From Thermus antranikianii DSM 12462 (GTDB lineage: Bacteria; Deinococcota; Deinococci; Deinococcales; Thermaceae): a stretch of 64,000 nt of DNA. How positions within the stretch are numbered: the stretch's first letter is position 1; every line of letters begins with the position of its first letter. This document shows positions 25,321-34,800 of the stretch, one piece after another. The notes beneath the pieces are model-generated. The model was not told the DNA's origin and did no database searches. It was given only the letters and a program-made list of their open reading frames with translations. The translations under genes and the position numbers were made by a program. Location of the stretch: assembly GCF_000423905.1 (NCBI RefSeq), contig NZ_AUIW01000006.1, forward strand, positions 1-64,000. Reading direction: 5' to 3'.

Positions 25321-27369
25321 GAGGACCCACTCGCCCAGCTCGGGCATGAGGCGGTGGCGTTCCGCCAGGGGGATGAACACGGAAGGCGGGGCCAGGCGCC
25401 AGCGCACGAGGGCCTCGAGGGCCACCCGCTTCCCCGTGCGCAGGTCCACGATGGGCTGGTAGGCCAGCCAGAGGCCTTCTCCCCGCTCTAGGTCCTGCCT
25501 TAGCGCCTCCAGGAGGTTCATCTCCTGCCGGAGGGCTTCTTGCAACTGGGGTTCAAAGAAGGCGAGCCGGTCCTTACCCTCCCCCTTGGCCCGGTACAGG
25601 GCCAGGTCCGCCCGCTTGAGCAGCTCCCCCGGGGAAAGGCCGGGTTCCCCCAGGGCAATGCCCAGGGAGGTGGAGAGGTGGTAGGTCCGTGCTCCCATGG
25701 CGATGGGGATGCGGGCTACCTCCAGAAGCCTTTCGGCGATGCGCACGGCCTCGGCAGAAGTTTTAAGGCCCGTGAGGAGGACCAGGAACTCGTCCCCTCC
25801 TTGCCGGGCCACCAGGTCCCGGGGTCGGAGGGCGGCCCGCAGGCGGGCGGCCATGACCCGGATCACCTCGTCCCCGGCGGCGTGCCCGTCCAGGTCGTTC
25901 ACCAGCTTGAGCCCGTCCAGGTCCAGGTACATGACCGCCAGATGCGGGCCCTCCTCCTTCAGGGCTTGGGCCAGCTTTTCCAGGAAGAAGAGGCGGTTGG
26001 GCAGGCCCGTTAAGGGATCGTGGTAGGCCAGGTGCTGGATCTGGCCTTCCAGCTCCAGCCTTCTCAGGAGGAGGCCGAGCTGGCTGGCGAAGGCCTGGGC
26101 CAGCTCCAGGTCCAGGGGGGTGAAAGCATCCTCCCGCTCAAAGTTGTCCAGGTACAAAAAGGCCTTGCGCTCCCCTGCCAGGTACACGGGGACGGAGAGG
26201 ATGGCCTTGATCTCCCGGACCCGGCCGGCCTCCTCCATGACCTTCCGCCTCCTTTCGTCCAGGTGGGTGTCAAAGCGTTCCAAGTCCTTCCAGGTGAAGA
26301 CCTGGGCTCCCTTGTGGCCGGTAGGGGAGAGGGGTTCGTCGGGGCGCAGGCACACCTGGCGGAGGGTCTCCAGGTCGTATCCTTGAGCGGCGACGAAGTG
26401 GTAGCAGCCGTCCTCCAGGAGGACGGTGACGCTTCCTGCCTGGGCCGCGGGGACTGTTTCCAAGGCGGCCTCGAGGATCAAGCCAAAGATAGACTCGGAA
26501 AGCCCCTCGGCCATCAGGGTTTCGTAGACCCGGAGGAGGTTTTTGCGGAAGAGGTTCCAACGGGCTTCCCGGGCTTCCGCCTCCTCCTTGGCCGTGAGGT
26601 CCACGCCCAGGGCCAGCACCTCCAGGACCTCCTGCCCGGGGCCCGGTAGCGCCAGAAGGCTCCACTCCACCACCCGCCCTTCATGGGTCCTCAAGGTGTG
26701 GAGGTGGTTTGGAGCCCCGAGGGCCTTGGCCACGGGTAGGAATATTCCTTCCGGGAAGGCCTGCTTGAAGGTGGCGTTGGCGTAGAGAAGGCGTCCTTCC
26801 CGATCCAGGCGGGCCAGGTACAGGGGGGAAGCTTCCAAAAGGCGCTCGAGGCCACGGGCCCTTTCCCAAAGCTCCAGGGCCCGGGCCAGGGCCTCGGCCA
26901 CCAGGCGCAGGAAGGCCTCCTCTTCCGGGGCGAACTCCCTTATCCTCTGGCAGTCGTCCACCCCCAGGAATCCCCAAAGCTTTCCCTCTACCCATATGGG
27001 CACCACCAGGAGGCTTTGGATCTCCTGGGCCTCGAGGAGGGGCCGCTCCTCCTCGGGGAAGGAGGCCACGGGCCCCGCCACCGCCCGGTCCTCCAGGAAG
27101 CGGTCCAGCCAGCGCCCGTAGCCTTTTTCCCGCATGGGGAGGTTTTGCAGCTCAGGGTTCTGGATCTGAGGGGTGGCATCGGACCCCGCCCACTCCGAAA
27201 GCTGGCTGGCGTACCAGATGCCCTGGCGCTCCTCGAGGCGGAAGAGGTAGGCCCGGTGGGCCCTAAGGGCCCGCCCCACCTGCTCCAGGGCCTGGGGAAG
27301 CCCCTTAACCCCCTGGCGCAGCAGGGGAAGAAGGGCTTGGGATGGACCTAGGCCCCAGCTTTTGTCCAT
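25276..27369 (-). CDS. GAF/PAS diguanylate cyclase, EAL domain cut off by a frameshift
   Basis: 697 residues. GAF (~20-165), PAS-like (~170-265), GAF (~275-420) and GGDEF (~430-600; ARQGGDEFLVLL, intact active site) are followed by the first ~70 residues of an EAL domain, including the EALVRW motif. The frame then shifts and ends. As read, the product could make but not degrade cyclic di-GMP. The start is the ATG at 27369. It lies in a same-strand trio with a GGDEF protein upstream and an HD-GYP protein downstream. Confidence 0.8.
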   Translation of the reverse strand: MDKSWGLGPSQALLPLLRQGVKGLPQALEQVGRALRAHRAYLFRLEERQGIWYASQLSEWAGSDATPQIQNPELQNLPMREKGYGRWLDRFLEDRAVAGPVASFPEEERPLLEAQEIQSLLVVPIWVEGKLWGFLGVDDCQRIREFAPEEEAFLRLVAEALARALELWERARGLERLLEASPLYLARLDREGRLLYANATFKQAFPEGIFLPVAKALGAPNHLHTLRTHEGRVVEWSLLALPGPGQEVLEVLALGVDLTAKEEAEAREARWNLFRKNLLRVYETLMAEGLSESIFGLILEAALETVPAAQAGSVTVLLEDGCYHFVAAQGYDLETLRQVCLRPDEPLSPTGHKGAQVFTWKDLERFDTHLDERRRKVMEEAGRVREIKAILSVPVYLAGERKAFLYLDNFEREDAFTPLDLELAQAFASQLGLLLRRLELEGQIQHLAYHDPLTGLPNRLFFLEKLAQALKEEGPHLAVMYLDLDGLKLVNDLDGHAAGDEVIRVMAARLRAALRPRDLVARQGGDEFLVLLTGLKTSAEAVRIAERLLEVARIPIAMGARTYHLSTSLGIALGEPGLSPGELLKRADLALYRAKGEGKDRLAFFEPQLQEALRQEMNLLEALRQDLERGEGLWLAYQPIVDLRTGKRVALEALVRWRLAPPSVFIPLAERHRLMPELGEWVLRQAARLAGSWTGTA

Positions 27370-27408
27370 GGCTAGGCCTGGTCCAGTATACAGCTTCTTG
27401 GTGGGGGT

Positions 27409-29649
27409 TCAAGCCACCATGACCTGGCCCCGGGCCTTGGCCTCGTACATGCGGGTATCGGCGGCGGAGAGGAGCTCGTCCGGGGTGCTGCCGTCCTCCG
27501 GGTAGCTGGCCACCCCGATGTTCACCCCTAAGCAGAGGCCGTTAAAGCAAAGGTCCTGGATGGCCTTGGCGTAGCGGAGGGCAACCGCTACCGCTCCCTT
27601 CTTGGAGGTGTGGGGGAAGATGGCGGCGAACTCGTCCCCACCCCAGCGGAAGAGGCGGTCGCCGTTGCGCCTTTCCCGTTCCAGGGTCTCGGCCACCTTC
27701 ATGAGGGCCAAATCCCCCACGGCGTGCCCGAGCCGGTCGTTCACCGCTTTGAAGCCCTTGAGGTCTAGGATCATCAAGGAAAGGGGATAGCCGTAGCGCT
27801 CGGCCCGCTTGAGCTCCTCTTCCAAAAAGCGGTCAAAGGCCCGGCGGTTCCCGAGGCCGGTGAGGTAATCGGTCAGGGCGGATTCCTCCAGGAGCTTCCG
27901 GCTACGGCTTTCGTGGAGCAGGCTGGCCAGGGGGGCGGCGAAGAAGCGGGCGGCCTCCAGGGAATCCTCACCAAAAGCCCGAGGGTCATGTAGGTTGTCC
28001 AGGTTGAGATAGGCCAGCACCTCCCCTTTGTAGGGGATGGGGAGGCAGAGGTTGGCCTTGATCTCCGGCGCTTTGCCCGCGGCGTCGATGATCTCGGGCG
28101 GGGCGGTCTGGTGGCTGATCTCGGCGATGGGCCGCTCTTCCAAGCTCATGATGCGGGGCTCCCCCTGGCAGGCCCGTTCCGCTCCCAGGCCGTACCAGAG
28201 AAGCTGGTCCTCCTGGCTGAAAGTGACGGTTTGCAACCCCTCGAGGTCATAGCCCAAGGCTGCCTTGTAATGGTAGGCTCCTTCCTCCCACACCAGAAGG
28301 CTTCCCGCTTCCGAACCCGGCACCTGGCGGACGGCTTCTTCCAGGATGCGTCCGTAGAGTTCTTCGGGAGGTTTCTCCAAAAGCTCCAGGAAAAGCCGGT
28401 TTACGCTTTCGTGCCGGTCCTTCTCCGTAAGCCGTTCCATCCCCAGGCCCAGGGTGCGGCAGGCCAGGAGGAGGAGCTCCACCTCCGCCTTGCGCCAAAG
28501 TCGCTCCTCCTTCTTTCCCAAAACCAGCACCCTCCGGCTCCGTGGGGCCTTGGAGGAGGGGATGGGCAAGGCAGCCAGGGTGCGCCAGTCCAGGGCCTTA
28601 AGCGGGGGTATGGCCTGGGGTTCCTCCGCATAGCGGGCGGTGAAGAGGGGGCTTTCCCGATGGTAGACCTCCCAGGCCAGGCCCTGGCCATAGGGGAGGC
28701 CTTCTCTTAGCACCTGGAGCAGGGCGGGGTCGTCCACACCCTGATGGGCCAGGGCCTCCATATGGGCTCCCCGGGCTTCCCAAAGGACGCCGATTTCCAG
28801 GTCCAGGGCCTCGAGGAGTAGGGCCAGGGCTTTCTCCGCCGCTTCCTTCAGGGTGGTGGCGCTTTGCAAGCGTAAGGAAAGCTCGCTTATTAGCCTTCGT
28901 TCCTCCAGGTCGGCGAGCCGGTCCAGCTGGAGGCTTACCGCCTGGGCGAAGCGCTTAAGCCCTTCCACTTCCTCAGGGGCGAAGGGTTGAGGCCGTTCCA
29001 GATTGAGCACGGCCACCACTTCACCGCGCTCCCAAAGGGGCAAGGCTAGCTCAGCAAGGGTTTGGAGGCCAGGTGCAGGGATGTAGGAGGGTTCCTTTCG
29101 CACGTCGGGCACGTGGATGGGCCGGGCTTCCTGTAGGGCGCGGCCCAGGACTCCCGTGGCCGGTACCTCTTCCAGGGCTAAGGGGGGAACGCTGGCAAGG
29201 AGGTGGAAGCCTAGGCTGGTGGGTATCCAAACCCCCACATGCCCCCCGGCTCCCAAAGCAGCCAGGCGCTTGGGAAGGCTTTCCAGAAGGGCTTGGCGGC
29301 TTTCCGCCTGGGGCAGGGCTTCGAGGGCCTCGGCCAGAAACCGCTGGTTCTTGGCCAGGGCCTTGGCCTGGCGGTGAGCCTTTCGCAGGCTTTCGCCGAC
29401 GCCGTGGGCCAGCCAGGCGGAGAGGAGGAGGAGGGCCAGGGCCACGAGGTCAAACCCGGGGAAGAGGAAAAGAAGGAGCGTGGAAACCCCGGCGGCCAGG
29501 AGCCCCCACCCCAAGCCGTGCATGCTGGCGGTGGAGGCGGTGAAGATCATGAGCCACGGCAAAATGTAAGGACCGGTGTAGCCCAAAATCCCCGCCAGGA
29601 GTCCCAAGAAGATGGAGCCCAAGGCGATTGCGGGGTAGGGCAGAGCCAT
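27409..29649 (-). CDS. Membrane GAF-GGDEF diguanylate cyclase
   Basis: 746 residues. Three to four N-terminal membrane helices (~1-85) precede GAF-type sensor domains (~100-250, ~255-400 and ~420-565) and a C-terminal GGDEF domain (~575-745) with FRWGGDEFAAIFP and LGHAVGD. No EAL or HD domain is attached, so it should be a dedicated cyclase. It is first of three same-strand cyclic-di-GMP genes. The start is the ATG at 29649, whose ribosome site is weak. Confidence 0.85.
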   Translation of the reverse strand: MALPYPAIALGSIFLGLLAGILGYTGPYILPWLMIFTASTASMHGLGWGLLAAGVSTLLLFLFPGFDLVALALLLLSAWLAHGVGESLRKAHRQAKALAKNQRFLAEALEALPQAESRQALLESLPKRLAALGAGGHVGVWIPTSLGFHLLASVPPLALEEVPATGVLGRALQEARPIHVPDVRKEPSYIPAPGLQTLAELALPLWERGEVVAVLNLERPQPFAPEEVEGLKRFAQAVSLQLDRLADLEERRLISELSLRLQSATTLKEAAEKALALLLEALDLEIGVLWEARGAHMEALAHQGVDDPALLQVLREGLPYGQGLAWEVYHRESPLFTARYAEEPQAIPPLKALDWRTLAALPIPSSKAPRSRRVLVLGKKEERLWRKAEVELLLLACRTLGLGMERLTEKDRHESVNRLFLELLEKPPEELYGRILEEAVRQVPGSEAGSLLVWEEGAYHYKAALGYDLEGLQTVTFSQEDQLLWYGLGAERACQGEPRIMSLEERPIAEISHQTAPPEIIDAAGKAPEIKANLCLPIPYKGEVLAYLNLDNLHDPRAFGEDSLEAARFFAAPLASLLHESRSRKLLEESALTDYLTGLGNRRAFDRFLEEELKRAERYGYPLSLMILDLKGFKAVNDRLGHAVGDLALMKVAETLERERRNGDRLFRWGGDEFAAIFPHTSKKGAVAVALRYAKAIQDLCFNGLCLGVNIGVASYPEDGSTPDELLSAADTRMYEAKARGQVMVA

Positions 29650-29684
29650 ATTTGTCTATCCTAAGCAGGAAGCCCTGAGTTTGC

Positions 29685-31040
29685 CTAGGGGGTGGGGGCC
29701 AGGGCCAGGTAGCCCAGGGCTCTTTGGGCCGCTTTACGGCCAGAGCGCACCACCTCGGGGAGGCCCACCCCCTCCAGGTAGTTCCCCGCCAAAAAAAGGC
29801 CCGGGGCCTTGAGAAGGCTCATTTCCAGCCTTTCCATGCGCTCCAGATGCCCCACCCGGTAGGCGGGCATGCCCTCGGGGAAGCGGAAGACCCAGGTGCG
29901 CTCCGCCCGCACCTCCTGGCCCAGAAAACGGCGGAGGTCCTCCAGGGCCACCCGGGCAAGCTCCGCCTCGGAAAGCCGAGCCACCTCCCCGGAAAAGTAG
30001 GCCCGCACCAGGCTGAACCCTTCCGGGGCCCTCCCGGGCCATTTCTGGTGCGTCCAGGTAAACCCCCTGGCCCTGTAGCCCTCCCCCTTGGCGATGAGGA
30101 GGCCATGCCCCGCTACGGGAAGCGCTTCTTTAAAGGCCAGGCTCACCGTGGCCGCCGGGGTGTGGGGAATCCCCTTGAGAAGGGCCGTGGCCTCGGGGAG
30201 GAAGGGCCTTAGCAGGTGGGCCGCCACGGGGGCGGGGGTGGCCAGGACCACTGCCTCCACCTCCAGGGGTCCCCTGGGGGTGTGGAGGCGGTACCGGCCC
30301 CCTAGGGGCTCGAGGGCCAGGACGGGTGTGCCCAGGAGGGTTTTCCCCGCCACCTCCTCGGCAAGCTTCCGCGTTAGGGTGGAAAGCCCCTCCTGGAAGG
30401 AGAAGAACAGGCTTCCCCCTTCCCGGCTTCCCCGAGCCCTTCTCGCCCGCATGGCCCCCAGGATGAGGCTTCGGTGCTTCCGCTCCAGGTCCAAAAGCTG
30501 GGGGAAGGCCGCTCGCATGGAAAGCTCCTCGGGCTCCCCTCCATAGATGCCTCCCGCCAGGGGTGCCACCAGGGCGGCGAAGACCTCGGGGCCAAACCTC
30601 CGTTCCACGAACTCCTTAAGGCTTTCGTCCTCCTTGGCCCCCCGGGGGAGGAAGAGGTCGTATAGGGCCCTGAGCTTCCCGGAAAGGGAGAGGAGGGAGG
30701 TGCGGTAAAGGCCCTTGAGGTCCCCGGGCACGATTTGCAAAAGCCCCTCGGGGAGGGGATGGGCCTTACCCTTGCGCAGGATCCACGCTGCGGGTTTGGC
30801 GGGGAGGGTCCCTATGGGCGTGAGGCCGAAGCGCTCCCCTAACTCCAGGACCTCCTTCTTGTACCGCACGCTGGCGTCTGGGCCCCCTTCCACCAGGAAG
30901 CCCTCCCCCTTGTGGGTGCGCACCTTGCCCCCCAGGCGGGGGCTTGCCTCCAGGAGGAGGAAGTCCACCCCTGCCTCCTTCAGGGCCAAGGCGGCGGAAA
31001 GCCCCGCCCATCCTCCTCCCACCACGGCTACCTGAGCCAC
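29685..31040 (-). CDS. hemY: Protoporphyrinogen/coproporphyrinogen oxidase (HemY type)
   Basis: 451 residues of FAD-dependent amine-oxidase fold: VAVVGGGWAGLSAALALKEA at the N-terminus, then RLGGKVRTHKGEGFLVEGGP, and a C-terminal FLAGNYLEGVGLPEVVRSG FAD contact. It oxidises the porphyrinogen precursor of heme. Whether the true substrate is proto- or coproporphyrinogen cannot be told from sequence. It overlaps hemH by 13 bases and is the last gene of hemE-hemH-hemY, which supplies heme for the cytochromes encoded nearby. Confidence 0.85.
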   Translation of the reverse strand: MAQVAVVGGGWAGLSAALALKEAGVDFLLLEASPRLGGKVRTHKGEGFLVEGGPDASVRYKKEVLELGERFGLTPIGTLPAKPAAWILRKGKAHPLPEGLLQIVPGDLKGLYRTSLLSLSGKLRALYDLFLPRGAKEDESLKEFVERRFGPEVFAALVAPLAGGIYGGEPEELSMRAAFPQLLDLERKHRSLILGAMRARRARGSREGGSLFFSFQEGLSTLTRKLAEEVAGKTLLGTPVLALEPLGGRYRLHTPRGPLEVEAVVLATPAPVAAHLLRPFLPEATALLKGIPHTPAATVSLAFKEALPVAGHGLLIAKGEGYRARGFTWTHQKWPGRAPEGFSLVRAYFSGEVARLSEAELARVALEDLRRFLGQEVRAERTWVFRFPEGMPAYRVGHLERMERLEMSLLKAPGLFLAGNYLEGVGLPEVVRSGRKAAQRALGYLALAPTP

Positions 31041-31981
31041 GCTGCCTCCACCAGCTCCTTAAGCACCTGGATGTAGTCCAGATCGGCGTTGAGGCTCCGG
31101 GCCCGGATGAGCCTTAGTCCCACCTCCTGGGCGGTGGCCTGGGCCTCGAGGTCCAGGTCGTAGTAGACCTCCAGGTGGTCGGCGGGGAAGCCCACCGCCT
31201 GGACCACCACCTCCTCAAAGCCCTCCTCCCTTAGGGCCTTAAGGTGTTCGTTGATGTCGGGGCCAAGCCAGGGCTCGGGGGTGCGCCCTGCGGACTGGTA
31301 GGCCACGCTAAAGCGAGGCAGGGCAAGCCTCTTGGCGATGAGCTCCGCCGTCCTCTCCACCTGGCGGGGGTAGGGATCGCCCCGCTCCACCGCCGAGAGG
31401 GGGATGGAGTGGGCGGTGAAGACGTAGGCGGCCTTCCTCGGCTCCCTAAGCCGCCATATGGCCTCCTCAAGCCTCCTGGCGTAGGCGGCGATCAGGCCGG
31501 GATGGGCTTCGTAGCTTTCCACCCAGACCATCTCGATGGGCTCGGGGAGGGACTTTAGGGCGGCTTCCACCTTCTCCTGGTACTCCGCCACGCTCCTTAG
31601 GGAGTAATGGGGAGCGGCCACGATGGCCACCGCCCGCCTCACCCCGTCCTCGTGCATGGCGGCGACGGCCTCCCCGATGGAGGGGTGCCAGTGCTTGGTG
31701 CCCACGTAGACCCGGGCCGGTCCCTGGGGGATGCGGGGGCCGAAGGGGCCCAGGAGGCGCTTGGGGTAGGCGGGGGCCTCGAGGTTCAAAAGCGCCTGGA
31801 GCCTGATGGCCTGGGCCAGGGTGATCTCGTTCAAGGGGCTTTTGCCAATGGCGGCGTAGCGCTCTTCCAGCTCCCTCACCAGCTCCTCGGAAGGACGCCT
31901 TCCCCGGCGGATGTCCGTGTAGTAGGGTTCGATCTCTTCCGGGGTGTAGGGGGTGCCGTAGGCCATGAGGAGTACGTTCAT
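31028..31981 (-). CDS. hemH: Ferrochelatase
   Basis: 317 residues. It has the family's conserved elements, including LMAYGTPYTPEEIEPYYTD at the N-terminus, VAAPHYSLRS around the catalytic His, and FTAHSIPLSAVERGDPYP. It inserts ferrous iron into the porphyrin. It overlaps hemE by 4 bases at its start and hemY at its end, so the three are co-translated. Confidence 0.9.
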   Translation of the reverse strand: MNVLLMAYGTPYTPEEIEPYYTDIRRGRRPSEELVRELEERYAAIGKSPLNEITLAQAIRLQALLNLEAPAYPKRLLGPFGPRIPQGPARVYVGTKHWHPSIGEAVAAMHEDGVRRAVAIVAAPHYSLRSVAEYQEKVEAALKSLPEPIEMVWVESYEAHPGLIAAYARRLEEAIWRLREPRKAAYVFTAHSIPLSAVERGDPYPRQVERTAELIAKRLALPRFSVAYQSAGRTPEPWLGPDINEHLKALREEGFEEVVVQAVGFPADHLEVYYDLDLEAQATAQEVGLRLIRARSLNADLDYIQVLKELVEAAWLR

Positions 31982-33009
31982 GCTGCTTCCTCCTTTTCCT
32001 TGAGGAGTTCTACCACATAGCGCACGTGCTCCACCGGGGTGCCGGGCAGGATCCCGTGGCCCAGGTTGAAGATGTGCCCGGGCCGGCCAGCGTTTTCCGC
32101 AAGGATCCTTTCCACCTCCCGCCGGATCACCTCCTTGGGGGCGAAGAGGACCACGGGGTCCAGGTTGCCCTGGATGGGGGTTTGCCCCAGTGCCTCCCGG
32201 GCCCAGGCAAGGGGGGTGTGGTGGTCCAGGCCGATCACGTCCCCCCCGGCCTCCTGCATCTCCTTAAGAAGGCCCATGGTCCCCACCCCGAAGTGGATCA
32301 CGGGCACCCCAAGGGGCCTTAGCTCCTGGAAGAGCCTGGCCATGTGGGGCTTCACGTACCGCCGGTAGTCCGCAGGGGATAGGGCCCCCACCCAGGAGTC
32401 GAAGACCTGGAGGAGATCGGCCCCCGCCTCCACCTGGGCCTTCAGGTAGCGGGCCATGGCCTGGGTAAGCTTGGTGAGAAGCCGGTGCCAGAGGGCTTCC
32501 TCCCGGTACATGAAGGCCTTGACCTCCTTGAACTGGCGGCTCGGCCCGCCCTCGATGAGGTAGCTGGCCAGGGTGAATGGAGCCCCGGCAAAGCCGATGA
32601 GGGGCACCTTAAGCTCCCTTTTCAGGAGGCGGATGGTTTCCAGCACGAAGGGCACGGCCTCTTCTGGCTCCAGGGGCCTTAGGGCCTCCACCCCCTTGGG
32701 ATCCCGGATGGGCCGGTGGATGACGGGGCCTTTGCCCTCCACCAGGTCCAGCTCCACCCCCATCCCGTAGAGGGGGGTGGTGATGTCCGCAAAGAGGATG
32801 GCGGCATCCACCCCAAGCTGCCTCACCGGAAGAAGGGTCACCTCGGCGCAGACCTCGGGGTTCTGCACGATCTCCGGTAGGGTGTAGCGCTGTCGGATCT
32901 CCTGGTACTCCTTCTGGTAGCGCCCCGCCTGGCGCATGAACCAGACGGGGGGCCTCGAGGTGGGCCTGCCCCGGGCCGCCTGGAGGATGAGGTCGTTCAC
33001 GCCCTCCAT
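31978..33009 (-). CDS. hemE: Uroporphyrinogen decarboxylase
   Basis: 343 residues from the ATG at 33009. WFMRQAGRYQKEYQEIR is the family signature near the N-terminus. LFADITTPLYGMGVEL and GFAGAPFTLASYLIEGGPSR complete the active site. It decarboxylates uroporphyrinogen III to coproporphyrinogen III. An in-frame ATG at 33024 would add five residues and has GGAAG upstream; either start overlaps or abuts the start of the divergent parvulin gene. Confidence 0.9.
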   Translation of the reverse strand: MEGVNDLILQAARGRPTSRPPVWFMRQAGRYQKEYQEIRQRYTLPEIVQNPEVCAEVTLLPVRQLGVDAAILFADITTPLYGMGVELDLVEGKGPVIHRPIRDPKGVEALRPLEPEEAVPFVLETIRLLKRELKVPLIGFAGAPFTLASYLIEGGPSRQFKEVKAFMYREEALWHRLLTKLTQAMARYLKAQVEAGADLLQVFDSWVGALSPADYRRYVKPHMARLFQELRPLGVPVIHFGVGTMGLLKEMQEAGGDVIGLDHHTPLAWAREALGQTPIQGNLDPVVLFAPKEVIRREVERILAENAGRPGHIFNLGHGILPGTPVEHVRYVVELLKEKEEAA

Positions 33010-33022
33010 GCTAGCATGGGGC

Positions 33023-33946
33023 ATGCGCTTCCTTTTTTTCCTCCTAACCTTAAGCCTAGGCCTAGCCCCCTTTGCCCGGGCCCAGGAAGACCCCGTGGTG
33101 GCCCAGGTGGGGCCCGAACACATCACCAAAAGCCAGTTTGAGCTCCGCTTTGGCCTCTTCGTCAAAAGCGCACTCCGGCAGCTTGGCCTCCCCGACACGG
33201 AGGAAACCCGCGCCCTCCTGGCCCAGTACCGGGCCCCTTACCTGCAGGCCCTGGCGGAGGAGCGGGCGCTTCTCTTGCTGGCCAGGCGCCAGGGTTTTTG
33301 GCCCATGCCCGACAGCGTGGAGGCCCGGGTGGCGGAGCTCGTGAAGGCCTTCCCCGAGGAGGAGGCCCTGCGGAAGGCCCTGGAGGGGGCAGGGGTGCCC
33401 GACCTGGCCACCTACCGCACCCTCCTGGCCGAGGCCATGGCCCTCGAGGCCCTGGAAGCCCATTACCGCACGGAGCTTAAGGTTTCCCCGGCGGCCCTGA
33501 AGGCCCTCTGGCTCCTTTCCCCGGAGTACCGCCACCCCGCCCTCTACTGCGCCCGGCACATCCTGGTGCCCACCCTCGAGGCGGCCAAGAAGGTCCTGGC
33601 CCGCCTGGCCAAGGGGGAGGCCTTCGCCCAGGTGGCCAAGGAGGTTTCCCAGGACCCGGGCTCCAAGGAAGCCGGGGGGGATCTTGGCTGCGAGCCGGAA
33701 GGCACCTACATCCCCGCCTTTGAAAAGGCCCTGCTATCCCTGAAGCCCGGGGAGGTTTCCCCTCCCGTGGGGACGGAGTTTGGCTTCCACGTGATCCTCC
33801 TGGAAAGGCTGGTACCCCCGGGCCGCTACCCCTTGGAGGAGGTGGCGGAGGAGCTGGCCCAGGGGGTGAAGGACAAGGCCTGGGAAAGGCTGGTCCGGTT
33901 CCTGATCCGCCCCTATCCCATCACCCTTTTCCCCGAGCGCCTATAG
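33023..33946 (+). CDS. Secreted parvulin-type peptidyl-prolyl isomerase
   Basis: 307 residues. The signal peptide FLFFLLTLSLGLAPFARAQ is followed by a SurA/PrsA-like N-terminal helical region (~20-175) and a parvulin domain (~185-280; ARHILVPTLEAAKKVLARL, KEAGGDLGCEPEG, FGFHVILLERL). It helps fold exported proteins. The ATG at 33023 gives the tidiest signal peptide; an ATG at 33008 would add MLAWG. Both lie inside or against the start of hemE on the other strand, so the promoter must sit within hemE coding DNA. It ends in a 6-base overlap with the nitrilase gene. Confidence 0.8.
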   Translation: MRFLFFLLTLSLGLAPFARAQEDPVVAQVGPEHITKSQFELRFGLFVKSALRQLGLPDTEETRALLAQYRAPYLQALAEERALLLLARRQGFWPMPDSVEARVAELVKAFPEEEALRKALEGAGVPDLATYRTLLAEAMALEALEAHYRTELKVSPAALKALWLLSPEYRHPALYCARHILVPTLEAAKKVLARLAKGEAFAQVAKEVSQDPGSKEAGGDLGCEPEGTYIPAFEKALLSLKPGEVSPPVGTEFGFHVILLERLVPPGRYPLEEVAEELAQGVKDKAWERLVRFLIRPYPITLFPERL

Positions 33947-34789
33947 GGTTAGGAGGAGGGCCGCATCCCCCCTTGGGGCAGGGGCCAAGGCCAGGGCCTC
34001 CCCGGGGGCGTAGATGCCGCTTTGCCCCTCAAAGGTGAGGCCCAGAATCTCGCCGTTCAGCATGGGGTTCAGGAGGAGCCGGAGGTGTTCCCGGCCCACG
34101 AGCCTCTCCTGGGCGGAAGCCCTCCAGACCTCTCCTTCCCTTCGGGATCCATCCCAGGGCCAGGGGCGGTTCCAAGGGGCGGGGTTGGCGGAGGGTTGCA
34201 GGAGAACCTCTGCCCCCAGGGCGTCCAGCCGGGCCAGGTACCGCTCAAAAAAGCCGTCCAGGCAGATGAGGATGCCCACCCTGCCCGCCTGGGTTTCCAC
34301 CAGGTGGGGGCCGAAAGTGCCCCGCCTGAGCCAGCGCTCAAGGGGCGTGGGTTCCATCTTGGGCACCTGGGCCAACAGGCGGCCTTCGGGGTTGAAGAAA
34401 AGGGCGAGGTTCTGGAAAAGGAGCGTGCGGGCAAACCGCCCCCGGGCCAGCTCCTCCTCGTAGGGCGGGGAGAGCAGGGTGCCCGCCAAAAGATAGGTGC
34501 CGAAGGCTTGGGCGGCTTCCGCCATCACCTCCCGGAAAACCCCGTAGGCCCGCCGGGCCCGCCTCCAGGGGAGAAGGGGGTTTTTCAGGAGGTCCCTGGG
34601 ATGAAAATCCCCTTCCAGGTGGAGGAGGAGGGGAAGCCCAAAGAGCTCCGGGAAGGCAACCAGGCGGGGAGAGGAAGTGCCCTCGAGGCTTTCCAGCAAG
34701 GAGAAGACCCGCTCCCGGAAGGCCTCCTCCGTGCGGTAGAAGTCCGGCTTGACCTCCGCTTGGATGGCCAAGAGGGTGCGGAAGCGCAC
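33941..34789 (-). CDS. Nitrilase-superfamily carbon-nitrogen hydrolase
   Basis: 282 residues. The E-K-C catalytic triad can be traced: Glu in LVAFPELFGLP (~residue 48), Lys in AQVPKMEPTP (~140) and Cys in VGILICLDGFF (~175). The superfamily hydrolyses amides or nitriles; the substrate here is unknown. The GTG start sits close behind AAGGG. It is the last gene of a minus-strand run and converges on the parvulin gene. Confidence 0.7.
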   Translation of the reverse strand: MRFRTLLAIQAEVKPDFYRTEEAFRERVFSLLESLEGTSSPRLVAFPELFGLPLLLHLEGDFHPRDLLKNPLLPWRRARRAYGVFREVMAEAAQAFGTYLLAGTLLSPPYEEELARGRFARTLLFQNLALFFNPEGRLLAQVPKMEPTPLERWLRRGTFGPHLVETQAGRVGILICLDGFFERYLARLDALGAEVLLQPSANPAPWNRPWPWDGSRREGEVWRASAQERLVGREHLRLLLNPMLNGEILGLTFEGQSGIYAPGEALALAPAPRGDAALLLTL

Positions 34790-34800
34790 CCCTTCAGTCT

